Assembly (NCBI GenBank): GCA_016190205.1
Contig: JACPQZ010000029.1
Span: forward strand, 1 to 34,765
Source: Candidatus Omnitrophota bacterium
GTDB lineage: Bacteria; Omnitrophota; JACPQZ01
Direction: 5' to 3'
Length of the DNA stretch: 34,765 nt
Positions within the stretch are counted from its first letter, which is position 1. Each line of letters starts with the position of its first letter. The notes under the pieces are model-generated. The model did no database searches. It was not told the DNA's origin and worked only from the letters and a program-made list of their open reading frames with translations. The position numbers and the translations under genes are program-made. Shown piece after piece: positions 23,565-30,876 of the stretch.

Positions 23565-24493
23565 TATTTGTTGGTCGCTGGTCGCTGGTCGCTGGTCGCT
23601 GGCGATGAGTGATCCTTTTCCTGGGGAGGAGTTGCAGGCAGAGCCCCCGGCCGGGGAGCGGAAGGCTCCTGAATCACTTCCCGAAATATCCCCTCGCCGT
23701 CGTTTTTGAGCGTCCGCTTAACCCCGCTGACGGTAAGCACAAGATCGGGGACACCATCCTGATTAAAATCTTCCACCCGTATCGCGCTCGCAAAAAAGAT
23801 GAAGGGCACCCCGTCTTTATCAAAAAGGCGTTTGATGGCCTCGTCCGCAAGATTTCCGCCCGCGTCACGCACCATAACCTCCACCAGCGCCTCCCCTCCG
23901 GTCTGAATGCTCGGATCCACCCGGATCAAGTCCTCATCTCCATCCCCATCGATATCCACCGGGACCGGTTCAATGGAAATGGGCCTGGCGTCAACCGGAG
24001 GAAAATCTTCAAAAGGAGGCGGCGGCATAAACTCCTCCGGCAAAAACTCCTCGGGAGGCGTTCCCTCCCAGGGGGGTTCTGGAAGCGGCGGCGGCTCTGT
24101 TTGAGAGGCTGGTGCGACGGGCCGGGGCTTCACGGCCGCGGCTTTCGCGGGTTTCTTGGAATCGGCGGGCGCGGGTCTCGCACCCCCGCCGTCGAAGCCT
24201 ACGGGACTTAAAATGGTAACGCTCCCGCCCGACGGAGCCGGGGTACGCGGCAAAGTTGTGATGGTCTGCGTTTCGGGTCCGGGTACAGGCGGGGTCACTA
24301 TAACTGGAGCGGGCGATGCTTCTTCCCCGGATTCCTGTCCCGCATCTATCTCGATATCACTGTCCGTATCAGACGGCAAGGCCTGCTGGGCGGCGGGCTC
24401 CGCGCGGATCTCCGCGCGAACGTCCACGCGCGAATCTGCACCAAAAGCGCTCGTGCTTAATAAAAAGAGGCAGATGAATGCGCGGATGAGCAC
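23564..24493 (-). CDS. Secreted proline-rich protein with calcium-loop-like repeats
   Basis: About 309 residues from GTG 24493, chosen because AGGAGG lies six bases upstream; a TTG at 24508 overlapping the previous stop is the alternative. A signal peptide (LIRAFICLFLLSTSAFGA) precedes a low-complexity Pro/Ala/Glu region (to about 190) and a C-terminal part with DIDGDGDEDLIRVD and DFNQDGVPDLVLTV, which are FG-GAP/dockerin-like Asp-rich loops likely to bind calcium. It is probably exported and may bind a partner or envelope. The last residues (SSPATSDQRPATNK) are encoded by the TGGTCGC heptamer array, a repeat-derived tail. No specific function can be assigned. Confidence 0.7.
   Translation of the reverse strand: MLIRAFICLFLLSTSAFGADSRVDVRAEIRAEPAAQQALPSDTDSDIEIDAGQESGEEASPAPVIVTPPVPGPETQTITTLPRTPAPSGGSVTILSPVGFDGGGARPAPADSKKPAKAAAVKPRPVAPASQTEPPPLPEPPWEGTPPEEFLPEEFMPPPPFEDFPPVDARPISIEPVPVDIDGDGDEDLIRVDPSIQTGGEALVEVMVRDAGGNLADEAIKRLFDKDGVPFIFFASAIRVEDFNQDGVPDLVLTVSGVKRTLKNDGEGIFREVIQEPSAPRPGALPATPPQEKDHSSPATSDQRPATNK
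23572..23599. repeat. Heptanucleotide tandem array, 4 units of TGGTCGC
   Basis: Four exact 7-bp units covering the 3' end of the FG-GAP-like gene, ending just before its stop codon. Confidence 0.95.
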
Positions 24494-24504
24494 CGGCCGC
24501 CTCC

Positions 24505-25323
24505 TCAAGGCGCCTCAGAAGGATGTACCGTTAAATCCATCTCTTCCTTGAGTATGACTACGGGGTTCCCGAAGACGAGTTCGACCTTGGCGTGATACTT
24601 TCCGGGCGGGAGAGGTTTATCCAAACGGATGGTAAAGGGCGCCGACTCCTGATACATGAGGGGGTGTCCCCGCTCGTTTACGGGAACGACCACCGCGCCT
24701 TCCGCGCCCACTTCCCCAGCAGGGGTGATGACGAGCTCACCCTTTGGACGGATATGGACATTGCCCTCATTTTGAATGGCAACGCGAAAAACTTGCGAAT
24801 CAGGTTGAAATGAAAACTCCGTGACTTTAGCGCGGATGTCCTCTGTTCCACGGATAATGCAATACACGGCATTTCCGATCCGGGCAACTACCGACACAGC
24901 GCCTTCCCCTTCTTCCAAGGCCCGTTGTTCAAAAAAGACGTGACCCTTAAGCTCCGCCTGGACGCCTTCTTTGGGCACCGCCACCTTGTAGGCAAGTTTC
25001 CCGCTCTCACCGGGCCTTAAGGCAATCTCCACCTGCTTCAAGGTAAGCCACGCCTTGAGCGCGCCGGCGTCCCGACCTTCGCCCACCAGCGCGCGCTCCC
25101 ACTCCGATTCATCTTCGAAACTCGCCTGAATCACGACCGCCGCATCGGCCGTATTGGTCACCTCAAACTCGCCCTCGTACTCGCCGCCGGGGGGGATGTA
25201 CATTTCCACCACGGCCGGCGCGACCTTCATGGCAAGTGCAGGCTGTGCGCAGGACAGGAAAATAAGCCCAAGTGCGGCGCACAACCCGATAAACCGTGTG
25301 AAATGACTTGTAAGTTTTCTCAT
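24505..25323 (-). CDS. Secreted Ig-fold protein resembling a PapD-type pilus chaperone
   Basis: 272 residues with a signal peptide ending near ALA (about residue 31; LSC in the same segment could be a lipobox). The mature part starts KVAPAVVEMYIPPGGEYEGEF-VTN, then RPGESGKLAYKVAVP, the two-strand pattern of bacterial Ig-like/PapD-like domains, followed by a second beta domain (GNVHIRPKGELVITPAG, LPPGKYHAKVELVFGN). PapD proteins cap fimbrial subunits in the periplasm, which would suit the four secreted paralogues encoded upstream, but no usher gene is present, so this is inference; a general envelope adhesin domain is also possible. It overlaps the next gene's longer start by four bases. Weak ribosome site. 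Confidence 0.65.
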   Translation of the reverse strand: MRKLTSHFTRFIGLCAALGLIFLSCAQPALAMKVAPAVVEMYIPPGGEYEGEFEVTNTADAAVVIQASFEDESEWERALVGEGRDAGALKAWLTLKQVEIALRPGESGKLAYKVAVPKEGVQAELKGHVFFEQRALEEGEGAVSVVARIGNAVYCIIRGTEDIRAKVTEFSFQPDSQVFRVAIQNEGNVHIRPKGELVITPAGEVGAEGAVVVPVNERGHPLMYQESAPFTIRLDKPLPPGKYHAKVELVFGNPVVILKEEMDLTVHPSEAP

Positions 25324-25373
25324 AGCCCTTATTCTATACTATCTTTGCTGCACGGCCAAATCCGATCCACCGC

Positions 25374-27587
25374 CTAATTCGTGAGAAGCTCAAACACGAC
25401 TTCCGACCTGTAATACTGATCTTGCACTCCAAAAAGGTCTACGGCAAAGAACACGGGAAACCCAAACGGATCGAGCGTGGCATCACCGCGCTCCGTCCCG
25501 TCATGCCAAGTGAGACGGCGCCACGTGAAGCGATCAGCCGTGTGCTCGTCGTTTTCGGGAAGATTGAGCCAATTAGGCTGCCGCTCGTTTGGAGGAAGGT
25601 TTGTATCTCCTTCCCATGCCAAAGCGATGTTCGGATCGGGAGGGATTCCACTTCTCGTGTCCGTACTGTCCGGCCCGTAATTTTGACACCACACCTTGAC
25701 CGGAAGCATGCTGGCATTATCGGCTCCCACCAGCCCGGGGAGGGGTGGAGTCCCGAAAAAGGTATCGTTATCTGTAAACACGCGGATGGTAAAGGGGATA
25801 TTCGCGGAATATCTGACCAAGAGAGACTCGGGCGTTCTCACGCGGCGCCTGTCCGGAGCGCCGGAGACGGTCCCGAAGCTCACGTTTTGCATGGCGTCTA
25901 CACCGGAGAGCAACCCCACCCCCGCCGTTTCCCCAAAAATCCCCAACGATTCGGATTGATCCAACCCGCTCCCATGAGCCTCATAAGCAAGCGGCCCCGA
26001 GGTTGCATAGGTCAACTGCCCCTTGCTAAAAGTCATACTCGTCACCTGACCTGCGATGGGCTCCGTGCCGGTTATCTTGAGCTCCCCCTCTTTAAAAAGC
26101 ACATTTTTGGGGAGGACATCCCCCCCTTCAAGCGAAGTTACGGAGGCCGGGGAAAATTGAACGGCCGCCCCGGGTTCCAGGCTTAAGGTTTCCGCGTAGG
26201 TATAGGATGGACTTGACCAGGAGCGGTACTCCAGGGTAACGGTGTTGGCGCGCTCCGCATGGGCGTTTACGAGACTTACAAGGGTGCTTGTCCCGCTCTT
26301 GACGCCCTTTAGTTCTGAATAGGTATCCAGAAAATACGGAAGATACAACACAAAACTTCCTTCCGGATCAGGCGGCGTGGGAGCGGCCAGGGGGGCTTGA
26401 GACGCGCTGGTGATAAAACTCCCGCTCGCAGTCACCGTCATGTACCCCTCTTGGGGCAGGAGTTCGGACGGCAAAATCCGGCTAAGATCGTATACGGCGC
26501 TCTTCCCTGCCTTAAGAGCGACCCCTTCCGGCGAATCCGTAATCTGCCCCAGAAAATTCACCCTGTGCACGGCGAGCTCATTTGCAGTCTCCGCAAGATT
26601 CACGAGATAAAGGCGGGGGCCGGCCGCGCCCGCAAAAGGAAGGTAAAGTTTATATTCGCCCTCGTCGTTCAAGGGCGGCTCACTTTGCAAGGGCAACTCC
26701 GAAATTTTCACGAGCCGGTCCTCAACATATTCAAAACCCACCGCCTTACCCGCAACAGCATGCACACTCCTTATGCCGATTGCGCCTTCTCCGAAAGTTA
26801 CATTAGGGGGGATGCGCCCCTTTTCAAGTGAAGAAGCCGATGCAGGGGAAAATAAGACTGCTTCCCCGGGTTCCAGGCTTAAGGTTTCCGTGTAGGTATC
26901 GGATGGACTTGACCAGGAGCTGTACTCCAGGGTAACGGTATTGGTACGCTCCGCGTCGGCGTTTACAAGACTTATGAGGGTGAGCGGCCCTTGCCGCACA
27001 CCGCCTGACTCGGCGTAGGTGTCCACAAAATGCGGAAGATGGAGTGAAAAATACCCTTCGGAATCCGGAGGGGAGAGGGCTGTGAAAGGAGCTTGAGCGG
27101 CTGAAAGGGTCTCGCCATTTTGAAACAATGTAGTAACAACGTACCCCACAATCCCGCGCGTCGCTTCTATGCGGAGGCGGCCTTCCGAAAAGGGAATATT
27201 TTCTGGAATTTTGGTACCCTTTTCGAGATCAGTCGCCAAGGAAGGCGAAAAGAGGATGCTCTCCTGGGGATTGAGGAAAATCGTCTGGACGTGACGGACA
27301 GCGGGATCGGCCCAACTTGTGGCGATAACGGTCACCGTATTTGCGAAACGGGCATCTGTATTCGTTAGACCCACAAGTGCGATGAGCCCGCTTTTTTGGG
27401 CAAGGGCCTCGGCACCGTCCGGATCGGCCCCCGGATCCTCCCGGAAATACGAGTCATAGATGACCTCGTACGGAGGAACCGTTAGATCAATCTGGACTGC
27501 GTCTTCCTGTTCAGCCCCCGCCCCGGAGGAACAGAGGGTCACAAGAGCAAAAACCCAGCACCGCCAGGCGCACGCTTTCGCGGTCAT
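25374..27587 (-). CDS. Large secreted repeat protein sharing a C-terminal domain with three small neighbours
   Basis: 737 residues with a signal peptide (WVFALVTLCSSGAGA). It carries four ~130-residue beta repeats of the type LVSLVNA...NTVTLEY-SWSSP...LSLEPG-AV-FSPAS (about 68, 202, 324 and 430 onward); repeats two and four are nearly identical in DNA (26868-26924 and 26168-26224), so duplication is recent. The C-terminal ~190 residues (VSFGTVSG, LPVKVWCQNYG, FFAVDLFGVQDQYYRSEVVFELLTN) match the three smaller proteins encoded upstream. ATG 27587 follows GGGAGG. I take it as an exported adhesin or fibre tip joined to the small subunits; family not recognised, function inferred. Confidence 0.7.
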   Translation of the reverse strand: MTAKACAWRCWVFALVTLCSSGAGAEQEDAVQIDLTVPPYEVIYDSYFREDPGADPDGAEALAQKSGLIALVGLTNTDARFANTVTVIATSWADPAVRHVQTIFLNPQESILFSPSLATDLEKGTKIPENIPFSEGRLRIEATRGIVGYVVTTLFQNGETLSAAQAPFTALSPPDSEGYFSLHLPHFVDTYAESGGVRQGPLTLISLVNADAERTNTVTLEYSSWSSPSDTYTETLSLEPGEAVLFSPASASSLEKGRIPPNVTFGEGAIGIRSVHAVAGKAVGFEYVEDRLVKISELPLQSEPPLNDEGEYKLYLPFAGAAGPRLYLVNLAETANELAVHRVNFLGQITDSPEGVALKAGKSAVYDLSRILPSELLPQEGYMTVTASGSFITSASQAPLAAPTPPDPEGSFVLYLPYFLDTYSELKGVKSGTSTLVSLVNAHAERANTVTLEYRSWSSPSYTYAETLSLEPGAAVQFSPASVTSLEGGDVLPKNVLFKEGELKITGTEPIAGQVTSMTFSKGQLTYATSGPLAYEAHGSGLDQSESLGIFGETAGVGLLSGVDAMQNVSFGTVSGAPDRRRVRTPESLLVRYSANIPFTIRVFTDNDTFFGTPPLPGLVGADNASMLPVKVWCQNYGPDSTDTRSGIPPDPNIALAWEGDTNLPPNERQPNWLNLPENDEHTADRFTWRRLTWHDGTERGDATLDPFGFPVFFAVDLFGVQDQYYRSEVVFELLTN

Positions 27588-27611
27588 GGGACCTCCCGCG
27601 TCTGATGCCCT

Positions 27612-28436
27612 TTACTTCGTTACGAGCTCAAAATACAGCCGGCCGTCATCGTCTGCTTCGGACGTCGTTCCTTTAGTATCAGTCATGTATTTCCTATCAT
27701 CCACGCCCAGGAGATCTACAGCAAAGTAAACTCTAAACCTATCACCCGGTTCGGAAACATAGGTCCTCCCGGTAATAGGATCTAACGTGGTGCTCAAAAG
27801 CGCGTAATAAGGCGGCGAGCCAGAAACATCCAATGCTCTGCTTTCTCGCTCACCCACAAACTTCCAAACACCGTTCGTTTGATCGTTCCAAAGAACGTTT
27901 TCTTTCGGGTCCGGTACTCTGGCATTCGATGAGACAGTTCCTATAATGTCAGGATAGCCGTCTCCATTTCCATCCTGGGGAGTCAGCATACCAGAACTGT
28001 TAGGGTTAGGACCAATGACCGGTGTCCAAACCCTCAGATCGAGACGAGGAGGAACGAACGTTAAAGGCTCTCCATTTTTTCGCACGCCAGGTATACCCGT
28101 TTTACTTCCACTCACGTCTATTCCATCGCTCGTAAAGCACCTTAAATCAAACGCATCGGCGACGAAATAATCGATCTTGAGCTCTCCGAATGGTATTCGC
28201 TTAAGCGAACTTCTCCCAGGCGGAAGTGTAACAGCCGGTAGCGCACTTATAGGCTGGTTCGAGCTATTCCTCACATCGAGCGAAAGACCTGCATCTCCAA
28301 GGGTTTGCACCGTGATATCCAAAGTGATCGAGTCTTTTATCGAGGCTGCCTGCGCGGGCGGCGCCACCCAGAACACCGTAAGCGCCGAACTTACCAGCGC
28401 AGCCACTAACTTTTTCATCCCATTTCTCTTTTTCAT
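27612..28436 (-). CDS. Secreted protein, member of local paralogue family
   Basis: 274 residues; signal peptide MKKLVAALVSSALTVFWVAPPAQA (after seven residues), mature start SIKDSITLDITVQ. It shares with its neighbours a mid-motif FGELKIDYFVADAFDLRCFTSDG and a C-terminus VYFAVDLLGVDD...LYFELVTK. A loop has NPNSSGMLTPQDGNGDGYPD, an Asp-rich calcium-like loop. ATG 28436 follows AAGGAGA. Role unknown; likely a surface or periplasmic subunit. Confidence 0.7.
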   Translation of the reverse strand: MKKRNGMKKLVAALVSSALTVFWVAPPAQAASIKDSITLDITVQTLGDAGLSLDVRNSSNQPISALPAVTLPPGRSSLKRIPFGELKIDYFVADAFDLRCFTSDGIDVSGSKTGIPGVRKNGEPLTFVPPRLDLRVWTPVIGPNPNSSGMLTPQDGNGDGYPDIIGTVSSNARVPDPKENVLWNDQTNGVWKFVGERESRALDVSGSPPYYALLSTTLDPITGRTYVSEPGDRFRVYFAVDLLGVDDRKYMTDTKGTTSEADDDGRLYFELVTK

Positions 28437-28483
28437 TGTATTCTCCTTTTGTCCTGGGGCGATTGTTTAAAGTGTACCGTCAT

Positions 28484-29266
28484 TTACTTGTTACGAATCT
28501 CAAATATAAGTTCTCCCCGATAGGTCTGCGCCGGAGTGCCCAGCGCGTCAAAGGCAAAATAGACCTGAAAATTGTTGGGGGCGATTTGCATCTCATTGGG
28601 GTCCAAAACACTCGGGTCCGAACTCGAAAGGACCGTTAAAAACGGGTCTCCGTCCACATCGGTGCTGTCCTTTTCCGCAATGAGCTTCCACACCCCGCCC
28701 AGGCGCTCTCCCCCTCCGCGCCCGTCCGGAAGGCCGTCCGGGTCATCGCCCGGTTCCAGGGGCCCCTCCGGCCCATCCGGGTCCACGCTCCCCCACAGGG
28801 AATCTATCTGGGGGTCTGGCACCGTCGCCTGCGCTGTTACGGGGCCCAGGGGATCTATCATAGGCGACTCACTCGGATGGATGGGTATTCCAAACGGAGC
28901 GGCCCAGGTTTTTAAGAGCAGCCGCCGGCCTGAATCGCCCACGCCCTGAATCCCGAGCGTTTGAGAGGTGCCTCCGTCGTCGGTAAAAGCAATTAGATCA
29001 AAAGCCCCGGCCGCAAAGTAGTTCACCCGCACTTCTCCAAAACCGAAGCGGTGCCGCGCGCTTGAGGGGGTCACGTTTACTTGAGGAAGTTCGCCGATGG
29101 GGTTAAGATCACGGTCCTTAAGCGAAATCTCCGAAACCCCCTGCTGAATGGTGACCTCTACCGCAATGGAGTCGGACATATCCGCTGCCGCGGGGCTCGC
29201 GCCGCAGCACAAAGCTATGGCCACGATCAAAACTCCCAAAACCGCTCTTCTGAAACTACCTTTCAT
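28484..29266 (-). CDS. Secreted protein, member of local paralogue family
   Basis: 260 residues from ATG 29266 (GGAG seven bases upstream); a frame opening at 29296 starts inside the inverted-repeat element and is less likely. Signal peptide ends near PAAA; mature start DMSDSIAVEVTIQ. Shared family segments: FGFGEVRVNYFAAGAFDLIAFTDDGG, LLLKTWAAPFGIP and the C-terminus VYFAFDALGTPAQ...LIFEIRNK. A Pro/Gly/Asp-rich insert (GPEGPLEPGDDPDG) sits in the middle. Function unknown. Confidence 0.7.
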   Translation of the reverse strand: MKGSFRRAVLGVLIVAIALCCGASPAAADMSDSIAVEVTIQQGVSEISLKDRDLNPIGELPQVNVTPSSARHRFGFGEVRVNYFAAGAFDLIAFTDDGGTSQTLGIQGVGDSGRRLLLKTWAAPFGIPIHPSESPMIDPLGPVTAQATVPDPQIDSLWGSVDPDGPEGPLEPGDDPDGLPDGRGGGERLGGVWKLIAEKDSTDVDGDPFLTVLSSSDPSVLDPNEMQIAPNNFQVYFAFDALGTPAQTYRGELIFEIRNK

Positions 29267-29291
29267 TCTGAAGCTCCGCTTCTGTTCTCCT

Positions 29292-29385
29292 GTCATTGCG
29301 AGCCACGCAAAGCGGGGGAAGCAATCTCATGAGATTGCTTCCCCCGCACCAGAGCGCCTTGATCTCGGTGCGGGGTCGCAATGAC
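29292..29385. mobile_element. Short inverted-repeat element (MITE-like), GTCATTGCGAG ... TCGCAATGAC
   Basis: The ends are inverted copies of GTCATTGCGA and the middle GAAGCAATCTC-AT-GAGATTGCTTC folds back on itself, so the whole 94 bp can form a long hairpin. A longer relative lies at 34527-34694. It occupies the spacer between two secreted paralogue genes. Confidence 0.85.
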
Positions 29386-29399
29386 GCGCGAGGGAACTC

Positions 29400-29984
29400 T
29401 CATTGATTAAGGATCTCGAATATGAGCGTTCCCCGGTACTCCTGCTCGGCCACATTCAGTGAATCAATGGCGATATAAACATCCACTCTGCCCGTCGGCG
29501 TGTCTATCCCGACTGGTGAATCTTCTGTCAGGTTGAGCTTCCCGGCTTCGTTCACTTCTGGGATTGTGCTCCAGACAGCCGACGTATCGCCCACCCAATT
29601 CGCGTTATCCTGGGGGTTGGGTGGAGTGGCTCCTCCCACTCCTGCGCCGAAGTTCTCGGTCCAGGCCCTAAAGGGCATCTGCGCGCCATTGGTCCCGATG
29701 AGCCCCGTCCTATTCTCGGCATTGTCGGTGTACACAAAGATATGGGATGCCTGGGTGGTAGAATAGGTCACGGCAATCGGTCCTTGAGCAAACCGGTGGA
29801 GACTAGCAGTCCTCTGCACAGTCCCAAAATTGACATCGGATGGAGTGACCGTGACAGACAACTCTCCCGATGCAATAACCACCACGACGCTTACCGTATC
29901 TATCGCGGCCCAGCCAGGGGGTGAGCCCAGCACCCAGCTGACAGCCAGCGCCACGCTTATGATTTTCCTTAAGACCCTGTTCAT
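29400..29984 (-). CDS. Secreted protein, smallest member of local paralogue family
   Basis: 194 residues; signal peptide (KIISVALAVSWVLGSPPGWA), mature start AIDTVSVVVVIA. It is nearly the minimal form of the shared domain: VNFGTVQRTASLHRF, IAVTYSTTQASHIFVYTDN, MPFRAWTENFG, and the C-terminus VYIAIDSLNVAEQEYRGTLIFEILNQ. First gene of the seven-gene minus-strand run. ATG 29984 with a G-rich, poorly matching ribosome site. I see no clear promoter in 29985-30143, though TTGACT at 30105-30110 could be a -35 box. Function unknown; a beta-sandwich subunit is likely from the strand pattern. Confidence 0.7.
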   Translation of the reverse strand: MNRVLRKIISVALAVSWVLGSPPGWAAIDTVSVVVVIASGELSVTVTPSDVNFGTVQRTASLHRFAQGPIAVTYSTTQASHIFVYTDNAENRTGLIGTNGAQMPFRAWTENFGAGVGGATPPNPQDNANWVGDTSAVWSTIPEVNEAGKLNLTEDSPVGIDTPTGRVDVYIAIDSLNVAEQEYRGTLIFEILNQ

Positions 29985-30143
29985 ATTCCCGCCCCCCTAT
30001 TCTTTTTTAAACTTGCTTCAGTAATTTTTTAAAAGAGTTTAATTAATTTCTAAAAAAAACACGTAACCTCCCACCGTTTGAAAATATCCTAGAGGATTGC
30101 GCGTTAGATTAAGTCAACCTAGGGCGATTACGTTAACAGCGCG

Positions 30144-30605
30144 TTACGCCGCACCTCTTTGAAGAGCATCTTCCATGCTCTTGAGTAGAATTTCCAAAGA
30201 GCTCTGAATTTCCCCGCGTCTATCTACGGGGATCGAATTCATCACTTGAGCAAAGTGCGCCCGTTGAGACTGGATGATATCCTCTACCAATTCTCTTCCC
30301 CTTGCCGTGGGACGGACGAACACTAACCGGCGATCCGTAGCGTCCCGGACACGTTCCACCAAACCCCGTTGGGCCAGGTTGTCAATGTTCCGGGTCATGG
30401 TGCTTGTGGAAAGCCCCATGCGCTGCGAAAGCTGATTCATCGTCAGCTTCTCCTGGGCGGCAAAAGAAAGAAGTGTCTGCGCCTGCGAGTTTGTCACTTT
30501 CAGGCTGGAGCGCTTATCCCGACCTAGTCTGTAGTAAGTGCGCACAAGGTCTGTAATGGTATCGCCTACATTGCGCACTATTTCATCAAGCTGCCTTGGC
30601 TCCAT
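30144..30605 (-). CDS. MarR-family transcriptional regulator
   Basis: 153 residues with the MarR layout: dimerisation helices at both ends and a winged helix-turn-helix at about 40-103 (LTMNQLSQRMGLSTSTMTRNIDNL, wing DATDRRLVFVRPT with the conserved DRR). MarR proteins are dimeric, ligand-responsive repressors of adjacent genes. ATG 30605 follows a GGGGGA stretch. It is divergent from the ABC transporter gene, with its own promoter in the shared spacer, so that transporter is a possible target along with itself. Confidence 0.92.
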   Translation of the reverse strand: MEPRQLDEIVRNVGDTITDLVRTYYRLGRDKRSSLKVTNSQAQTLLSFAAQEKLTMNQLSQRMGLSTSTMTRNIDNLAQRGLVERVRDATDRRLVFVRPTARGRELVEDIIQSQRAHFAQVMNSIPVDRRGEIQSSLEILLKSMEDALQRGAA

Positions 30606-30690
30606 AAGACGTCCCCCTTTTGCGGATTAACTGCCGTAGCTTCTTTGCTAGAACGGAGTTAAAGAAACATAACCATCCTAGCGTGCAATT

Positions 30691-30719
30691 AATGTAACAT
30701 GCATTGTGCCAGGTGTCAA
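30691..30719 (-). promoter_or_regulatory. Promoter of the MarR gene
   Basis: Minus strand consensus TTGACA (30719-30714), 17-bp spacer, TACATT (30696-30691), about 85 bp before the ATG. ATGTAACA at 30692-30699 and its inverse TGTTACAT at about 30752-30760 could be MarR half-sites. Confidence 0.7.
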
Positions 30720-30806
30720 TATATTTTTTATTCTATATACTGTATGACATCTTGTTACATTTGTACACAATGCCAGCTTGTGCTTTTCATAACCTGCCGT
30801 GCTTCA

Positions 30807-30835
30807 TTGACAAGGCGCCGCGCCGTTGTTATACT
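30807..30835 (+). promoter_or_regulatory. Promoter of the ABC transporter operon
   Basis: TTGACA (30807-30812), 17-bp spacer, TATACT (30830-30835), 41 bp before the ATG at 30877. The spacer holds GGCGC-C-GCGCC and a second GGCGCC lies just after the -10 box, possible operator sequences. Confidence 0.78.
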
Positions 30836-30876
30836 GTGGCGCCATTCAGAATGAAAATCCCCACAGACAGAGAAAT

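Noticed and set aside
23240-29984. Classical chaperone-usher pilus operon
   Set aside because: A PapD-like protein and candidate subunits exist, but there is no usher gene, and subunit similarity to known pilins is not demonstrated.
30472-30480. GTGTCTG in the MarR gene as another REP site
   Set aside because: There is no partner CAGACAC at the 6-base spacing, so it is ordinary coding sequence.
30826-30876. Earlier in-frame ATG of the binding-protein/permease fusion
   Set aside because: It lies within the promoter's spacer and -10 region, upstream of the expected transcription start, and the residues lack signal-peptide character.
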